Notes: generated from the letters alone by a model not told the origin. DNA of 6,710 nucleotides from Actinomycetes bacterium (GCA_021796905.1 JAKABK010000102.1:1-6710), one strand, 5' to 3'. Numbered from the stretch's first letter, positions 1-6,447 are shown. Made by a program: numbers and translations.

Positions 1-1
1 T

Positions 2-8
2 TCCTCCT
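2..8 (-). promoter_or_regulatory. Shine-Dalgarno of a gene starting just outside the window
   Basis: The minus strand reads AGGAGGA here, ending one base from the window edge. This is a near-perfect ribosome binding site with no coding sequence downstream inside the window, so a minus-strand start codon should lie within a few bases beyond position 1. The site follows the ATPase operon and a LacI-type operator at 110-123. The next gene is therefore probably part of the same uptake locus, for example the absent solute-binding protein or a glycosidase. Its identity cannot be seen. Confidence 0.6.
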
Positions 9-24
9 GGAGATGTCTTTGCCC

Positions 25-40
25 ATCGGCTCACGCCGAT
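25..40 (-). repeat. Short GNRA-capped hairpin in the leader of the next gene
   Basis: ATCGGC (25-30) and GCCGAT (35-40) form a perfect 6-bp stem around 4 bases. On the minus-strand RNA the loop is GUGA, a GNRA tetraloop, and the stem ends about 16 nt before the Shine-Dalgarno at 2-8. It could stabilise the leader or affect ribosome access. No T-run follows on the minus strand, so it does not look like a terminator. Confidence 0.4.
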
Positions 41-86
41 CGGACGCTGGTGTCGGTTGTCCCGGCAGGGCCGGTCCTCCTCCGGT

Positions 87-104
87 GCGCCAGGTAACTG
101 GCGC
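87..104. repeat. 7-bp inverted repeat next to the LacI-type operator
   Basis: GCGCCAG (87-93) and CTGGCGC (98-104) are perfect reverse complements separated by GTAA. The element lies 5 bp from the operator at 110-123, on the side towards the gene that starts outside the window. It may be a second protein-binding dyad or an RNA hairpin in the leader. No T-tract follows on either strand, so a classical terminator is unlikely. Confidence 0.45.
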
Positions 105-109
105 CCGGT

Positions 110-123
110 TGCAAGCGGTTACA
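110..123. promoter_or_regulatory. LacI-family operator (second site, upstream of the off-window gene)
   Basis: TGCAAGCGGTTACA matches the general LacI/GalR operator pattern TGNAANCGNTTNCA at all ten fixed positions, including the central CG step that the hinge helices contact. It lies in the 155-bp gap after the last ATPase gene, so it could control the gene predicted at the left edge. It shares G-x-AAGCG-x-TTAC with the site in front of the repressor gene (6056-6069), which suggests that the same regulator binds both. No clear -35/-10 pair is visible around it. Confidence 0.65.
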
Positions 124-146
124 GCGGGACGGTGAGCCCAGGCGCG

Positions 147-172
147 ACCCTCCCCCTAGGCAGGAGAGGGGT
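147..172 (-). terminator. Possible weak hairpin over the ATPase stop codon
   Basis: On the minus strand ACCCCTCTCC, then six bases, then GGGGGAGGGT can form an imperfect 10-position stem with one mismatch and two G-U pairs. It straddles the TAG stop at 156-158 of the second ATPase gene. There is no U-tract, so this could at most be a non-canonical terminator or a 3'-end stabilising structure. It may also be an accident of the purine/pyrimidine bias here. Confidence 0.2.
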
Positions 173-1271
173 CCGGGCGACCCGTCGCCGTCGGGCTCAC
201 GCTGACCGCCACACCCTCAGCTGCGTGCAGCCAGCACGCCGCCGCGTGACCCGGCGCTACCTGGAAGAACGGAGGCACCTCCCGACGACAGCGGTCCATC
301 GCGGCGGGACAGCGCGGGTGGAAGCGGCAGCCCGCCGGGGGGTGCACGAGGCTCGGCGGCCCCCCGGTGGCGCCGAGGTGGACCGGCTGAGCCCGGTCGG
401 GATCCGGGGCCGCTCGCAGGAGGAGCTGGGTGTAGGGATGGGCCGACTCGTCGGCGACCGCCCGGCTCGGTCCGGTCTCGACCATCCGCCCGGCGTACAT
501 CACCGTCATCGTGTCGGCGAAGTACCGCGCCGAGGCGATGTCGTGGGTGACGTAGAGGATCGCCAATCCCTCCTCGTCGCGCAGCTCGGCGAGAAGGTTC
601 AAGATGCCGAGACGGATCGAGACGTCGAGCATCGAGATCGGTTCGTCGGCGAGCAGTACCCGGGGGCCGGCCGCGAGCGCCCGGGCGATCGCGACACGCT
701 GGCGCTGTCCACCAGACAGCTCGTGGGGCAGCTTGCCGACGTACTGCGATGCCGGCCCGAGCTGCACCCGTGCCAGCAGCCGAGCGACCGCGTCGGGCAT
801 CTCCGACTTGGTCGCGCGGTGGTGGATCTTGAGCGGACGCTCCAGGTGGTAGGCCACCGAGTGCACCGGGTTGAGGGAGGAGAACGGGTCCTGGAAGACC
901 ATCTGCACCATCCGCCGATATTCTCGGCTCCCCATGCGCACAGCGGGGCGCCCGTCGAGGATGATCTCCCCAGAAGTGGGCCTGACGAGATGAGCGAGGA
1001 GACGGGCGACCGTCGACTTCCCCGAACCGGACTCGCCGACGAGCGCGGCGACCCGTCCGGCTCGCAGCTCGAGGTCTACGTCCTCCGCGGCGTGGACGAC
1101 CGCCGCGGCCCGACGGTGACCCCGCTGCCTCGCTTGCCGCTGCCGGTAGTGCTTGACCAGGCCACGGGCCTCGAGCACGACCGGGTGGGATCGTGCGCCG
1201 TCCACCTCCGACGCTGTCGGTTCTCGTCGCTCGGAGGTCGCCGGCACCGTGGAGATCGGTTCCTCAGGCAT
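156..1271 (-). CDS. ABC transporter ATP-binding subunit, OppF/DppF type
   Basis: This 371-residue cytoplasmic ATPase should pair with the preceding ATPase to power uptake through the two permeases. Visible motifs are Walker [10 protein letters not shown] (79-87), Q-loop Gln127 in VFQDPF, signature LSGGQ (185-189), Walker B with Glu210 in VLLADE, D-loop SMLD (213-216) and H-loop His243 in VTHD. The C-terminal oligopeptide-transporter domain (about 265-350) has Cys315, Cys321, Cys328 and Cys346, including HPRC. This pattern matches the Fe-S-binding cysteines reported for actinobacterial Opp/Dpp ATPases. The ATG at 1271 overlaps the previous gene by 8 bp and has GGAGGAGGG 11 nt upstream. Residues 1-30 and 350-371 are variable extensions. 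The substrate is not readable from an ATPase; the LacI gene in the operon favours a sugar oligomer over peptides. The family assignment is secure. Confidence 0.93.
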   Translation of the reverse strand: MPEEPISTVPATSERREPTASEVDGARSHPVVLEARGLVKHYRQRQARQRGHRRAAAVVHAAEDVDLELRAGRVAALVGESGSGKSTVARLLAHLVRPTSGEIILDGRPAVRMGSREYRRMVQMVFQDPFSSLNPVHSVAYHLERPLKIHHRATKSEMPDAVARLLARVQLGPASQYVGKLPHELSGGQRQRVAIARALAAGPRVLLADEPISMLDVSIRLGILNLLAELRDEEGLAILYVTHDIASARYFADTMTVMYAGRMVETGPSRAVADESAHPYTQLLLRAAPDPDRAQPVHLGATGGPPSLVHPPAGCRFHPRCPAAMDRCRREVPPFFQVAPGHAAACWLHAAEGVAVSVSPTATGRPDPSPA

Positions 1272-2517
1272 GCGGCGTCACACCCTCCTCCGGGCGGCTC
1301 AGGGCAGTGTCGTCGAGGGGTGGAAGGCTGCGGTCGGGCCCGTCTGGTCCCCATGCGGCCATGGGGGCAACGGGCACCGAGCCCGCGTCCGGGTTGCCGA
1401 GCTCGGCGGGGGGGGACTGGCGGCCGTCGTGGAGCAAACAGGCCACGCGACGCTCGCCGTCCGCCGAGACCGCCACGAGCTGGGGACGCTCCTCGCCGCA
1501 GCGGGGGAGCGAGAACCGACAACGTGGATGGAAAGGGCAGCCCGACGGGACCCGCCGAAGATCCGGCGGCGAGCCGGGGATCCCACTGAGCGCCCGCACC
1601 TCGCCGTGCAGCGGCGGGAACGAGCTCAGCAGCCCGAGGGTGTAGGGGTGGCGGGGGGAACGGAAGAGCCGTTTCGCCGGCCCGACTTCGACGAGGCGCC
1701 CCGCGTACATGATGGCGATCGTGTCGGCGAGCTCCAACAACAACGACAGGTCGTGAGTGATGAAGATCACCGAGAAACCGTAACGGTCTCGGAGCTCGAT
1801 GACCTGCTCGAGTATCTCCCGCTGGGTAACGACGTCCAGCGCGGTCGTCGGCTCGTCCATGATGACGACCTGCGGCTCCAAGGCGAGCGCCATCGCGATC
1901 ATCACCCGCTGGCGCATTCCCCCGGAGAGCTCGTGGGGGAAACTGCTGAGACGGTCGGGGTTGATCCCGACCATCTCGAGCAGCTCGCCCGCCCGCTCCC
2001 GTCGGGCGGCGGCGCTCATCTCCGGTCGGTGGGCCGCCAGCGTGTCCGTCAGCTGGACCTCCACCGAGAGCACCGGGTTCAGTGCGTGCATAGCCGACTG
2101 GAACACGATCGCCAGCTCGGCCCAGCGGATCTCTCGGAGGGTCTCCGCCGAGGCATCGAGCAGGTTCAGCCGGCTCGATGCCTCTCCCGCCTCCGGGTAG
2201 AACCAGGCGTCGCCCCCCGTGATGATCCCAGGCGGCCGTAACAGCCTGGTCGCAGCATAAGCGAGGGTCGACTTCCCCGACCCGGACTCCCCGGCCACAC
2301 CGATGACCTCGCCCCTGTGTACCGCCAGGTCGACATCCACCACCGCATGTACCGCATCCGGCCCGTCGCCATAGTCGACGCAGAGCCCGGCGATCTCGAG
2401 GACGATCCCGCCGGGGGACCCCTCCGTCACCCGCCGGGCGCCATCGCGTGCCTCCCACCGGGCCGAGCCGCGCTCCCGGGCGGCTCCGCGGGTGGTCTCT
2501 CGGCCCGTCCCGGTCAT
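1264..2517 (-). CDS. ABC transporter ATP-binding subunit, OppD/DppD type
   Basis: A 417-residue ATPase, the first of two nucleotide-binding subunits. Motifs seen are Walker [10 protein letters not shown] (76-84), Q-loop Gln140, signature LSGGMRQR (197-204), Walker B VVIMDE ending at Glu222, D-loop TALD (225-228) and H-loop His255 in ITHD. The segment at about 98-150, between Walker A and the Q-loop, is long, as is usual for DppD-type subunits. The C-terminal domain holds Cys327, Cys333 (in HPRC), Cys340 and Cys360, spaced as in the partner ATPase. Residues about 363-417 form a Pro/Asp-rich tail beyond the usual domain end. The ATG at 2517 forms an ATGA overlap with the permease stop, with a G-rich AAGGGGG just upstream. 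A GTG at codon 30 is a possible alternative start, since the first 30 residues are Arg-rich and not family-like. Two distinct ATPases side by side is the standard Opp/Dpp arrangement. Confidence 0.93.
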   Translation of the reverse strand: MTGTGRETTRGAARERGSARWEARDGARRVTEGSPGGIVLEIAGLCVDYGDGPDAVHAVVDVDLAVHRGEVIGVAGESGSGKSTLAYAATRLLRPPGIITGGDAWFYPEAGEASSRLNLLDASAETLREIRWAELAIVFQSAMHALNPVLSVEVQLTDTLAAHRPEMSAAARRERAGELLEMVGINPDRLSSFPHELSGGMRQRVMIAMALALEPQVVIMDEPTTALDVVTQREILEQVIELRDRYGFSVIFITHDLSLLLELADTIAIMYAGRLVEVGPAKRLFRSPRHPYTLGLLSSFPPLHGEVRALSGIPGSPPDLRRVPSGCPFHPRCRFSLPRCGEERPQLVAVSADGERRVACLLHDGRQSPPAELGNPDAGSVPVAPMAAWGPDGPDRSLPPLDDTALSRPEEGVTPHA

Positions 2518-3647
2518 CGCCCGCCCCCTTCCGGTGCCCGGGACCCCCCGGCCGGCGCCCACTGGCTCTTCGGGGAGGCACCGCTGACCTCGTCGAACGA
2601 CAGCGGCGCCGCAACCCCCGGAGCATCCTCGGCCAGCCGGATGGACCCAGTCCCCGACGGTCCGCCCGAGCCGGTCGGGCGGCGCATCACCGGGGTCAGA
2701 CCGTGGCTCCGTGAGGCGATCTGCAGCCCACGTCGCGAGAGCCCCGCAGCCCGCAGCCGGGGGTTGATGAACTCGTCGATCCCGAAGTTGGCGAGCGCCA
2801 GCCCGGTGCCGAGCAGTGCGATGCAGAGCCCAGGCGGGACGAACCACCAGAACGCACCCACGGTCAGCGCTTCGTTGTTCTCCGCCCAGTAGAGCATCGA
2901 ACCCCAGCTCCAGGCCGTGATGTTGCCGAGCCCGAGGAAGGCCAGACTGGCGTCGGTGAGGATCGCGAAGAGCACCGTGAAGAGGAAGCTCGACGCGACG
3001 ATCGCCGCTTCGTTGGGCAGGATCTCGAACAGGATGATCCGCCAGGCCCGCTCGCCGACGGATCGAGCGGCCTCCACGTAGTCCTGCCGCCGCAGCGCGA
3101 GGGTCTGTGCCCGCAGCACCCGGGCACCCCAAGCCCAGCCGGTGGCCGCGATGACCACCGCAATGACGATCGCATTCGCCCGAGGAAGGAAGGCGGTCAA
3201 CACGATGAGGAGTGGCAGCGCCGGGATGACCAGGAAGATATTGGACAGCATCGACAAGCCCTCTTCGGCGAACCCCCCGAGGTAGCCGGCGGAGATCCCG
3301 ACGATGATCGACAGGGCGGTGGCGATCGCGCCGGCGACGAAACCGACGACCATCGACGAGCGGGCACCGACGAGGAGCTGTGAGAGCACATCCTGCCCGG
3401 TCTGCGTCGTGCCCAGGGGATGAGCCGATGACGGACCAGCCAGCGGGTGCGCGCCGAGAGCCGAGGGGTTGTAAGGCGCGACGTAGGGGCCGACGATCGC
3501 CATGAGGACGAAGAATCCGAGGATCGCCAAGCCGACCACGATCTTCGGGGAGAGCCTCCGGCGAGCACTCCTCGCCACCGGCGAGGGCTCCTCCAGCTCG
3601 CCAACGAGCTCCGAGCGAGGCGATAGGTCATTGACAGTGGTGGTCAT
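2514..3647 (-). CDS. ABC transporter permease, OppC/DppC type
   Basis: A 377-residue integral membrane subunit that forms half of the translocation channel. A cytoplasmic N-terminus (1-35) is followed by TM1 at about 36-57 and the family-typical stretch with HPLGT and GQDVLSQLLVGARSS (about 77-98). Further hydrophobic segments lie near 98-120, 132-154, 158-176, 214-238 and 262-288. The EAA coupling loop that docks on the ATPases is visible at about 190-213 (VEAARSVG and LPNE). Members usually end shortly after the INPRLR motif, here near residue 298. This protein continues for about 78 more residues rich in Gly, Ser and Pro up to the next gene's start. The ATG at 3647 shares one base with the upstream permease stop (TGATG), and AGGAGG lies 4 nt before it. 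An adjacent in-frame GTG is an equally placed alternative start. The assignment is secure; the tail is unexplained. Confidence 0.93.
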   Translation of the reverse strand: MTTTVNDLSPRSELVGELEEPSPVARSARRRLSPKIVVGLAILGFFVLMAIVGPYVAPYNPSALGAHPLAGPSSAHPLGTTQTGQDVLSQLLVGARSSMVVGFVAGAIATALSIIVGISAGYLGGFAEEGLSMLSNIFLVIPALPLLIVLTAFLPRANAIVIAVVIAATGWAWGARVLRAQTLALRRQDYVEAARSVGERAWRIILFEILPNEAAIVASSFLFTVLFAILTDASLAFLGLGNITAWSWGSMLYWAENNEALTVGAFWWFVPPGLCIALLGTGLALANFGIDEFINPRLRAAGLSRRGLQIASRSHGLTPVMRRPTGSGGPSGTGSIRLAEDAPGVAAPLSFDEVSGASPKSQWAPAGGSRAPEGGGR

Positions 3648-4633
3648 CACGCCTCCTGACGGGTCCGGGGGTCCAGGAACACATACGCCAAGTCGGCGAC
3701 GAAGTTCGCTACGAGCACCGCGAGTGTGATGATCAAGAAGATCGCCTCCATCAACGGATAGTCCTCGTTCTGCACGGCTTGGAAGAGCACGTAACCGATC
3801 CCAGGGTAGGAGAAGACTATCTCCACGAGAATGGCACCGGAGACGACGAAACTGAGAGAGAGGGCAAAGCTTGCAATCGACGGCAGGATGGCGTTGCGGG
3901 CGGCGTATGTCATCATCACCCGACGCTCCGAGAGCCCCTTCGCCTGCGCAACGAGGACGTAGTCCTCTCCGAGAGTCGTCACCATCATGTTGCGCATCCC
4001 GATCATCCACCCGGCCATCGAGGTGACTACGATCGTCACCGCCGGCAGCGCGGCGTGGTAGAGAGCGCTCGAGATGAACGTCCCGTTGAACGCGACAGCC
4101 ATGCCCTGGCCGAGACCACCAGAGAGCGGGAACCACCCGAGAACGACCCCGAAGACCGCGACGGCGACCAATCCGAGCCAGAAGTAGGGGATGGCCGTGA
4201 AGAAGGTCGAGATCGGGAGCGCGGCCTCGAGCCACGAGCCTCGGCGCCAAGCGGCAAGGATCCCGATCCCGGTCCCGATCACGAAGGCGATCACCGTCGA
4301 GATGCCAACGAGCGCCAAGGTCCAGGGCAGCGCCGTGGCGATGACATTGACCACCGTCGAGGGGTAGTAGGTGACCGAGAGCCCCAGGTTCCCGTGGAAC
4401 AGCTGCACCCAGTAGTGCCAGTACTGGGCGACGAGGCTCTGGTGGGTCTCGAGGCCGAAGGCGACCGACAGCGCGTGGATCGCTCGGGTCGACAGGGTTC
4501 CCTGGCCCTGCAGTCGGGCGATCAACAACTGCACCGGGTTCCCCGGCATCAGCCTGGGGATCAAGAAGTTGATCGTGATCGCCGCCCAGATCGTGACCAG
4601 ATAGAACCCGACCCGTCGGCCCAGATAGCTCAT
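3647..4633 (-). CDS. ABC transporter permease, OppB/DppB type
   Basis: A 328-residue integral membrane subunit, the other half of the import channel. TM1 (about 9-27) is followed by the family's PRLMPGNP motif (26-33) and an extracytoplasmic loop containing HGNLGLS. Further hydrophobic segments lie near 101-127, 138-165, 189-211, 252-275 and 294-316. The EAA loop is at about 224-252 (DYVLVAQAKGLSERRV, NAILPS), followed by the characteristic VFSYPGIG (273-280) and the closing LDPRTR. The length is normal for OppB/DppB. The ATG at 4633 overlaps the TGA of the repressor gene as ATGA, with a run of eight G and GAG just upstream as ribosome binding site. It is the first transporter gene of the operon and is probably translated by coupling to the repressor gene. 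Confidence 0.95.
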   Translation of the reverse strand: MSYLGRRVGFYLVTIWAAITINFLIPRLMPGNPVQLLIARLQGQGTLSTRAIHALSVAFGLETHQSLVAQYWHYWVQLFHGNLGLSVTYYPSTVVNVIATALPWTLALVGISTVIAFVIGTGIGILAAWRRGSWLEAALPISTFFTAIPYFWLGLVAVAVFGVVLGWFPLSGGLGQGMAVAFNGTFISSALYHAALPAVTIVVTSMAGWMIGMRNMMVTTLGEDYVLVAQAKGLSERRVMMTYAARNAILPSIASFALSLSFVVSGAILVEIVFSYPGIGYVLFQAVQNEDYPLMEAIFLIITLAVLVANFVADLAYVFLDPRTRQEA

Positions 4634-6009
4634 GGCTCCCCCCCCACTCTCACCACCTCCGGTCTCCCTCCGCCCAGCTCAGCACTGCCCGGCTCCTCGG
4701 TGCCCGGCAGCTCCCATCCCGTCTCACTTCTCCGCCGCACTCCCGCTGACCCCGGCGCGCCACGAGCCGGGAGCCCGCCATCCGCGCAGTCGGCCCGCAC
4801 CCCATCGTCTCCCCCGGTCCCGGCTCCGACCGCCGCCACCACCCGAGCGGCGCCCCGGTCCACTGAGCTGCTCCCTGCGTCAGGCTGGTCCCGGTCGATC
4901 GACCGGCCGGCACCGTCGGCGGTGAGGGCGTCGCTCCGACGATCGCAGCCGCAGCTCGCCCGCAAGACGAGGTGGGTCGGCAGGGGCGCCGGGCTCGTTG
5001 CGTCCGGGTCGTCCAAACGGCGGAGCAAGGTGGCGACGCCGACCTCTCCCAACTCGAAGATCGGCTGGTGGACAGTGGTGAGGGTCGGGCGAATGTGACG
5101 CGCGGCCGATATGTCGTCGAAACCGGTGACCGCCACGTCACCCGGCACCCGGACCCCCGCTTCCCGAAGCGCACGTAGCACACCGAGGGCGGTCTGATCG
5201 CTCGCGCAGACAAGAGCGTCGGGCAACGGTCGGCCGCACTCCAGACGCCGGCACATCGCCGTGTACCCCCCGTGCGCCGTGAAGTCACCCAGGAGATCCC
5301 CGTCGCGCTCGCAAGCCACCCCGTGGCGGGCCGCCTCATCAGCAACTGCCGCGGCCCGGGCCACGGCATCCGGGCTCTGGGGGACCTCGCCGACGAAAGC
5401 GAGTGAACGGTGACCATGGACCTCGACGAGGTGGCGAACGAGTTGTCTCGTGCTGCTCTCGTTGTCGATTCGGACAGTCAGGACGTGGCCGAGCCCCCCA
5501 CCACCGGCGAGGAGCACGACTGGGATCCGCTGAGCGAGCGTGCCCACTCGCGCCTCGGGGAGGACCCGTTCCAAGATGACGAGCCCGTCGACCTGGGCGG
5601 CGATGCGACGCACCGTCCGCATGGCATCCGGGCCCCCGGCCCCGGCCAGGAGGAGCGCGTAGCCCCGCTCCTGCGCCGCGTGCTCCGCCCCTCGGATGAT
5701 CGCGTCGGTATAGAGGAGGCTCTCCGCCTCCTCCTGTTCGAGTGGCTCGGCCATGTAGCCGTGGTCGGCCGCCTTGAAGAACAGTAAGCCAACGATCTTC
5801 GTAACCCGCTTGGAGAGACTCCGAGCCGGACCGCTCGGTACGAACTGCAACGCCTCGACGGCGGCGAGCACCCGTCTTCGTGTAGTCGGGCGGACGCCCG
5901 GCACCCGGTTCAGCACCCGAGAGACCGTCGCGATCGACACCCCCGCCGCCCTCGCGACATCATAGATCGTCGGAGGTGTCGCAGCCTTTTCAAGATCTTC
6001 ACGGCACAC
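4630..6009 (-). CDS. LacI/GalR-family transcriptional repressor with C-terminal extension
   Basis: A 459-residue DNA-binding regulator, probably a sugar-responsive repressor of this operon. The N-terminal helix-turn-helix is at about 14-33 (TIYDVARAAGVS, ATVSRVLN), and the hinge follows with FVPSGPARSLS (56-66). The periplasmic-binding-protein-like effector domain spans about 70-355 and includes CASDQTALGVL (268-278), VAVTGFDD (292-299) and TTVHQP (311-316), ending in LVLRASCGC. The usual PDxxNPFF segment after the first strand is replaced by a longer acidic stretch (about 80-104). Residues 356-459 form a Gly/Arg/Ala-rich tail beyond the normal family end. The GTG at 6009 is chosen because it has GGGGAGGA upstream, leaves a normal-length N-terminus, and is the first in-frame start after the predicted promoter. 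The longer frame up to an ATG at 6234 would start upstream of that promoter. The gene's end overlaps the first permease start by 4 bp. Confidence 0.92.
   Translation of the reverse strand: MCREDLEKAATPPTIYDVARAAGVSIATVSRVLNRVPGVRPTTRRRVLAAVEALQFVPSGPARSLSKRVTKIVGLLFFKAADHGYMAEPLEQEEAESLLYTDAIIRGAEHAAQERGYALLLAGAGGPDAMRTVRRIAAQVDGLVILERVLPEARVGTLAQRIPVVLLAGGGGLGHVLTVRIDNESSTRQLVRHLVEVHGHRSLAFVGEVPQSPDAVARAAAVADEAARHGVACERDGDLLGDFTAHGGYTAMCRRLECGRPLPDALVCASDQTALGVLRALREAGVRVPGDVAVTGFDDISAARHIRPTLTTVHQPIFELGEVGVATLLRRLDDPDATSPAPLPTHLVLRASCGCDRRSDALTADGAGRSIDRDQPDAGSSSVDRGAARVVAAVGAGTGGDDGVRADCADGGLPARGAPGSAGVRRRSETGWELPGTEEPGSAELGGGRPEVVRVGGEP
4891..4906. repeat. 16-bp perfect palindrome in the repressor tail
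   Basis: CCGGTCGATCGACCGG is a perfect inverted repeat lying inside the region that encodes the C-terminal extension of the LacI protein, about 260 bp before the first permease start. It could be an internal protein-binding site or an RNA fold. In such GC-rich DNA a palindrome of this length is expected about once in a few windows by chance, so no function is assigned. Confidence 0.3.
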
Positions 6010-6055
6010 TGGTCCTCCCCACGTCGCCGGACCCTCTTCTCGTCCCTCGACGCCG

Positions 6056-6069
6056 CGAAAGCGCTTACC
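6056..6069. promoter_or_regulatory. LacI-family operator overlapping the operon promoter
   Basis: CGAAAGCGCTTACC contains the perfect palindrome AAGCGCTT and fits the inner part of the LacI/GalR consensus, G-N-AA-N-CG-N-TT-N-C; only the outermost base on each side departs. It starts about 4 bases downstream of the predicted -10 element on the minus strand, so it covers the likely transcription start. Bound repressor would block initiation. With the repressor gene first in the operon, this implies negative autoregulation relieved by an inducer. Confidence 0.72.
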
Positions 6070-6073
6070 GGTG

Positions 6074-6102
6074 AACTTAGAGTGGAGCTCTACCACCGTC
6101 AA
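6074..6102 (-). promoter_or_regulatory. Promoter of the repressor-transporter operon
   Basis: On the minus strand TTGACG (6102-6097) is followed after exactly 17 bases by TAAGTT (6079-6074). The first is a strong -35 match and the second fits the TAnnnT form common in high-GC Gram-positives. Transcription would begin near 6067, giving a leader of about 58 nt before the GTG start of the repressor gene. The spacer contains GTGG-N7-CCAC (6082-6096), a small dyad that could bind a further regulator. Confidence 0.65.
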
Positions 6103-6370
6103 GTCACGGCCCCGACCCGTGCAGCGCACGCTCGAGGAGCCAGGGGCCCTAGCCGCCCGGGCTGCCGACGCAGTGGAGGTCCCGACCCGGTGGTGGCGGA
6201 GCCCGGCTCCCGCGAGCGGCACGTCCCGGGCCACCCTCCGCTGTCGGCCGGCCTGGGGGCCGGAGCTGCGGGCGCCGCAACGAGCGACCGGCCGTCTCGC
6301 CTGCCCACTGCACCACGGTCAGCTCACTGGCTGTCGCAGATCTGGCGGCGAGCCCGCAGACCGATCCGTG

Positions 6371-6392
6371 CACCTGGGTCGGCACCCGGGTG
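6371..6392. repeat. 22-bp inverted repeat upstream of the MoxR-like gene
   Basis: CACCTGGGT (6371-6379) and ACCCGGGTG (6384-6392) form a 9-position stem around CGGC; the only imperfection becomes a U-G pair in plus-strand RNA. It lies 9 bp before TAAGGT (6402-6407). If that is a -10 element, the dyad would sit over the -35 position, as an operator often does. No T-run follows, which argues against a terminator. Confidence 0.45.
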
Positions 6393-6447
6393 ACGGCTGG
6401 GTAAGGTCCGGGGGGTGTCGACGCTTCGGAGCCTGGTCGCGCCGACA

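Noticed and set aside
57..1589. Long plus-strand open frame of 510 codons
   Set aside because: It lies antisense to two ATPase genes with complete Walker and signature motifs. Its translation is Arg/Gly/Pro-rich with no domain, as expected from a GC-rich shadow frame.
1153..2241. Plus-strand open frame of 362 codons
   Set aside because: It is antisense to the first ATPase gene, with no recognisable motif and composition explained by the opposite strand.
3779..5098. Plus-strand open frame of 439 codons
   Set aside because: It is antisense to the OppB-type permease and the repressor. The highly charged Asp/Arg/Glu/His-rich translation is a mirror of hydrophobic permease codons, not a real protein.
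6010..6234. Upstream extension of the repressor to an ATG at 6234
   Set aside because: It adds 75 residues unlike any LacI N-terminus and would begin upstream of the predicted promoter and operator. The GTG at 6009 has a good ribosome site and gives the normal distance to the helix-turn-helix.
6082..6393. Plus-strand 103-codon frame in the divergent intergenic region
   Set aside because: There is no clear ribosome site, no domain, and an Arg/Pro/Gly/Ala-rich translation. It starts inside the operon promoter of the other strand.
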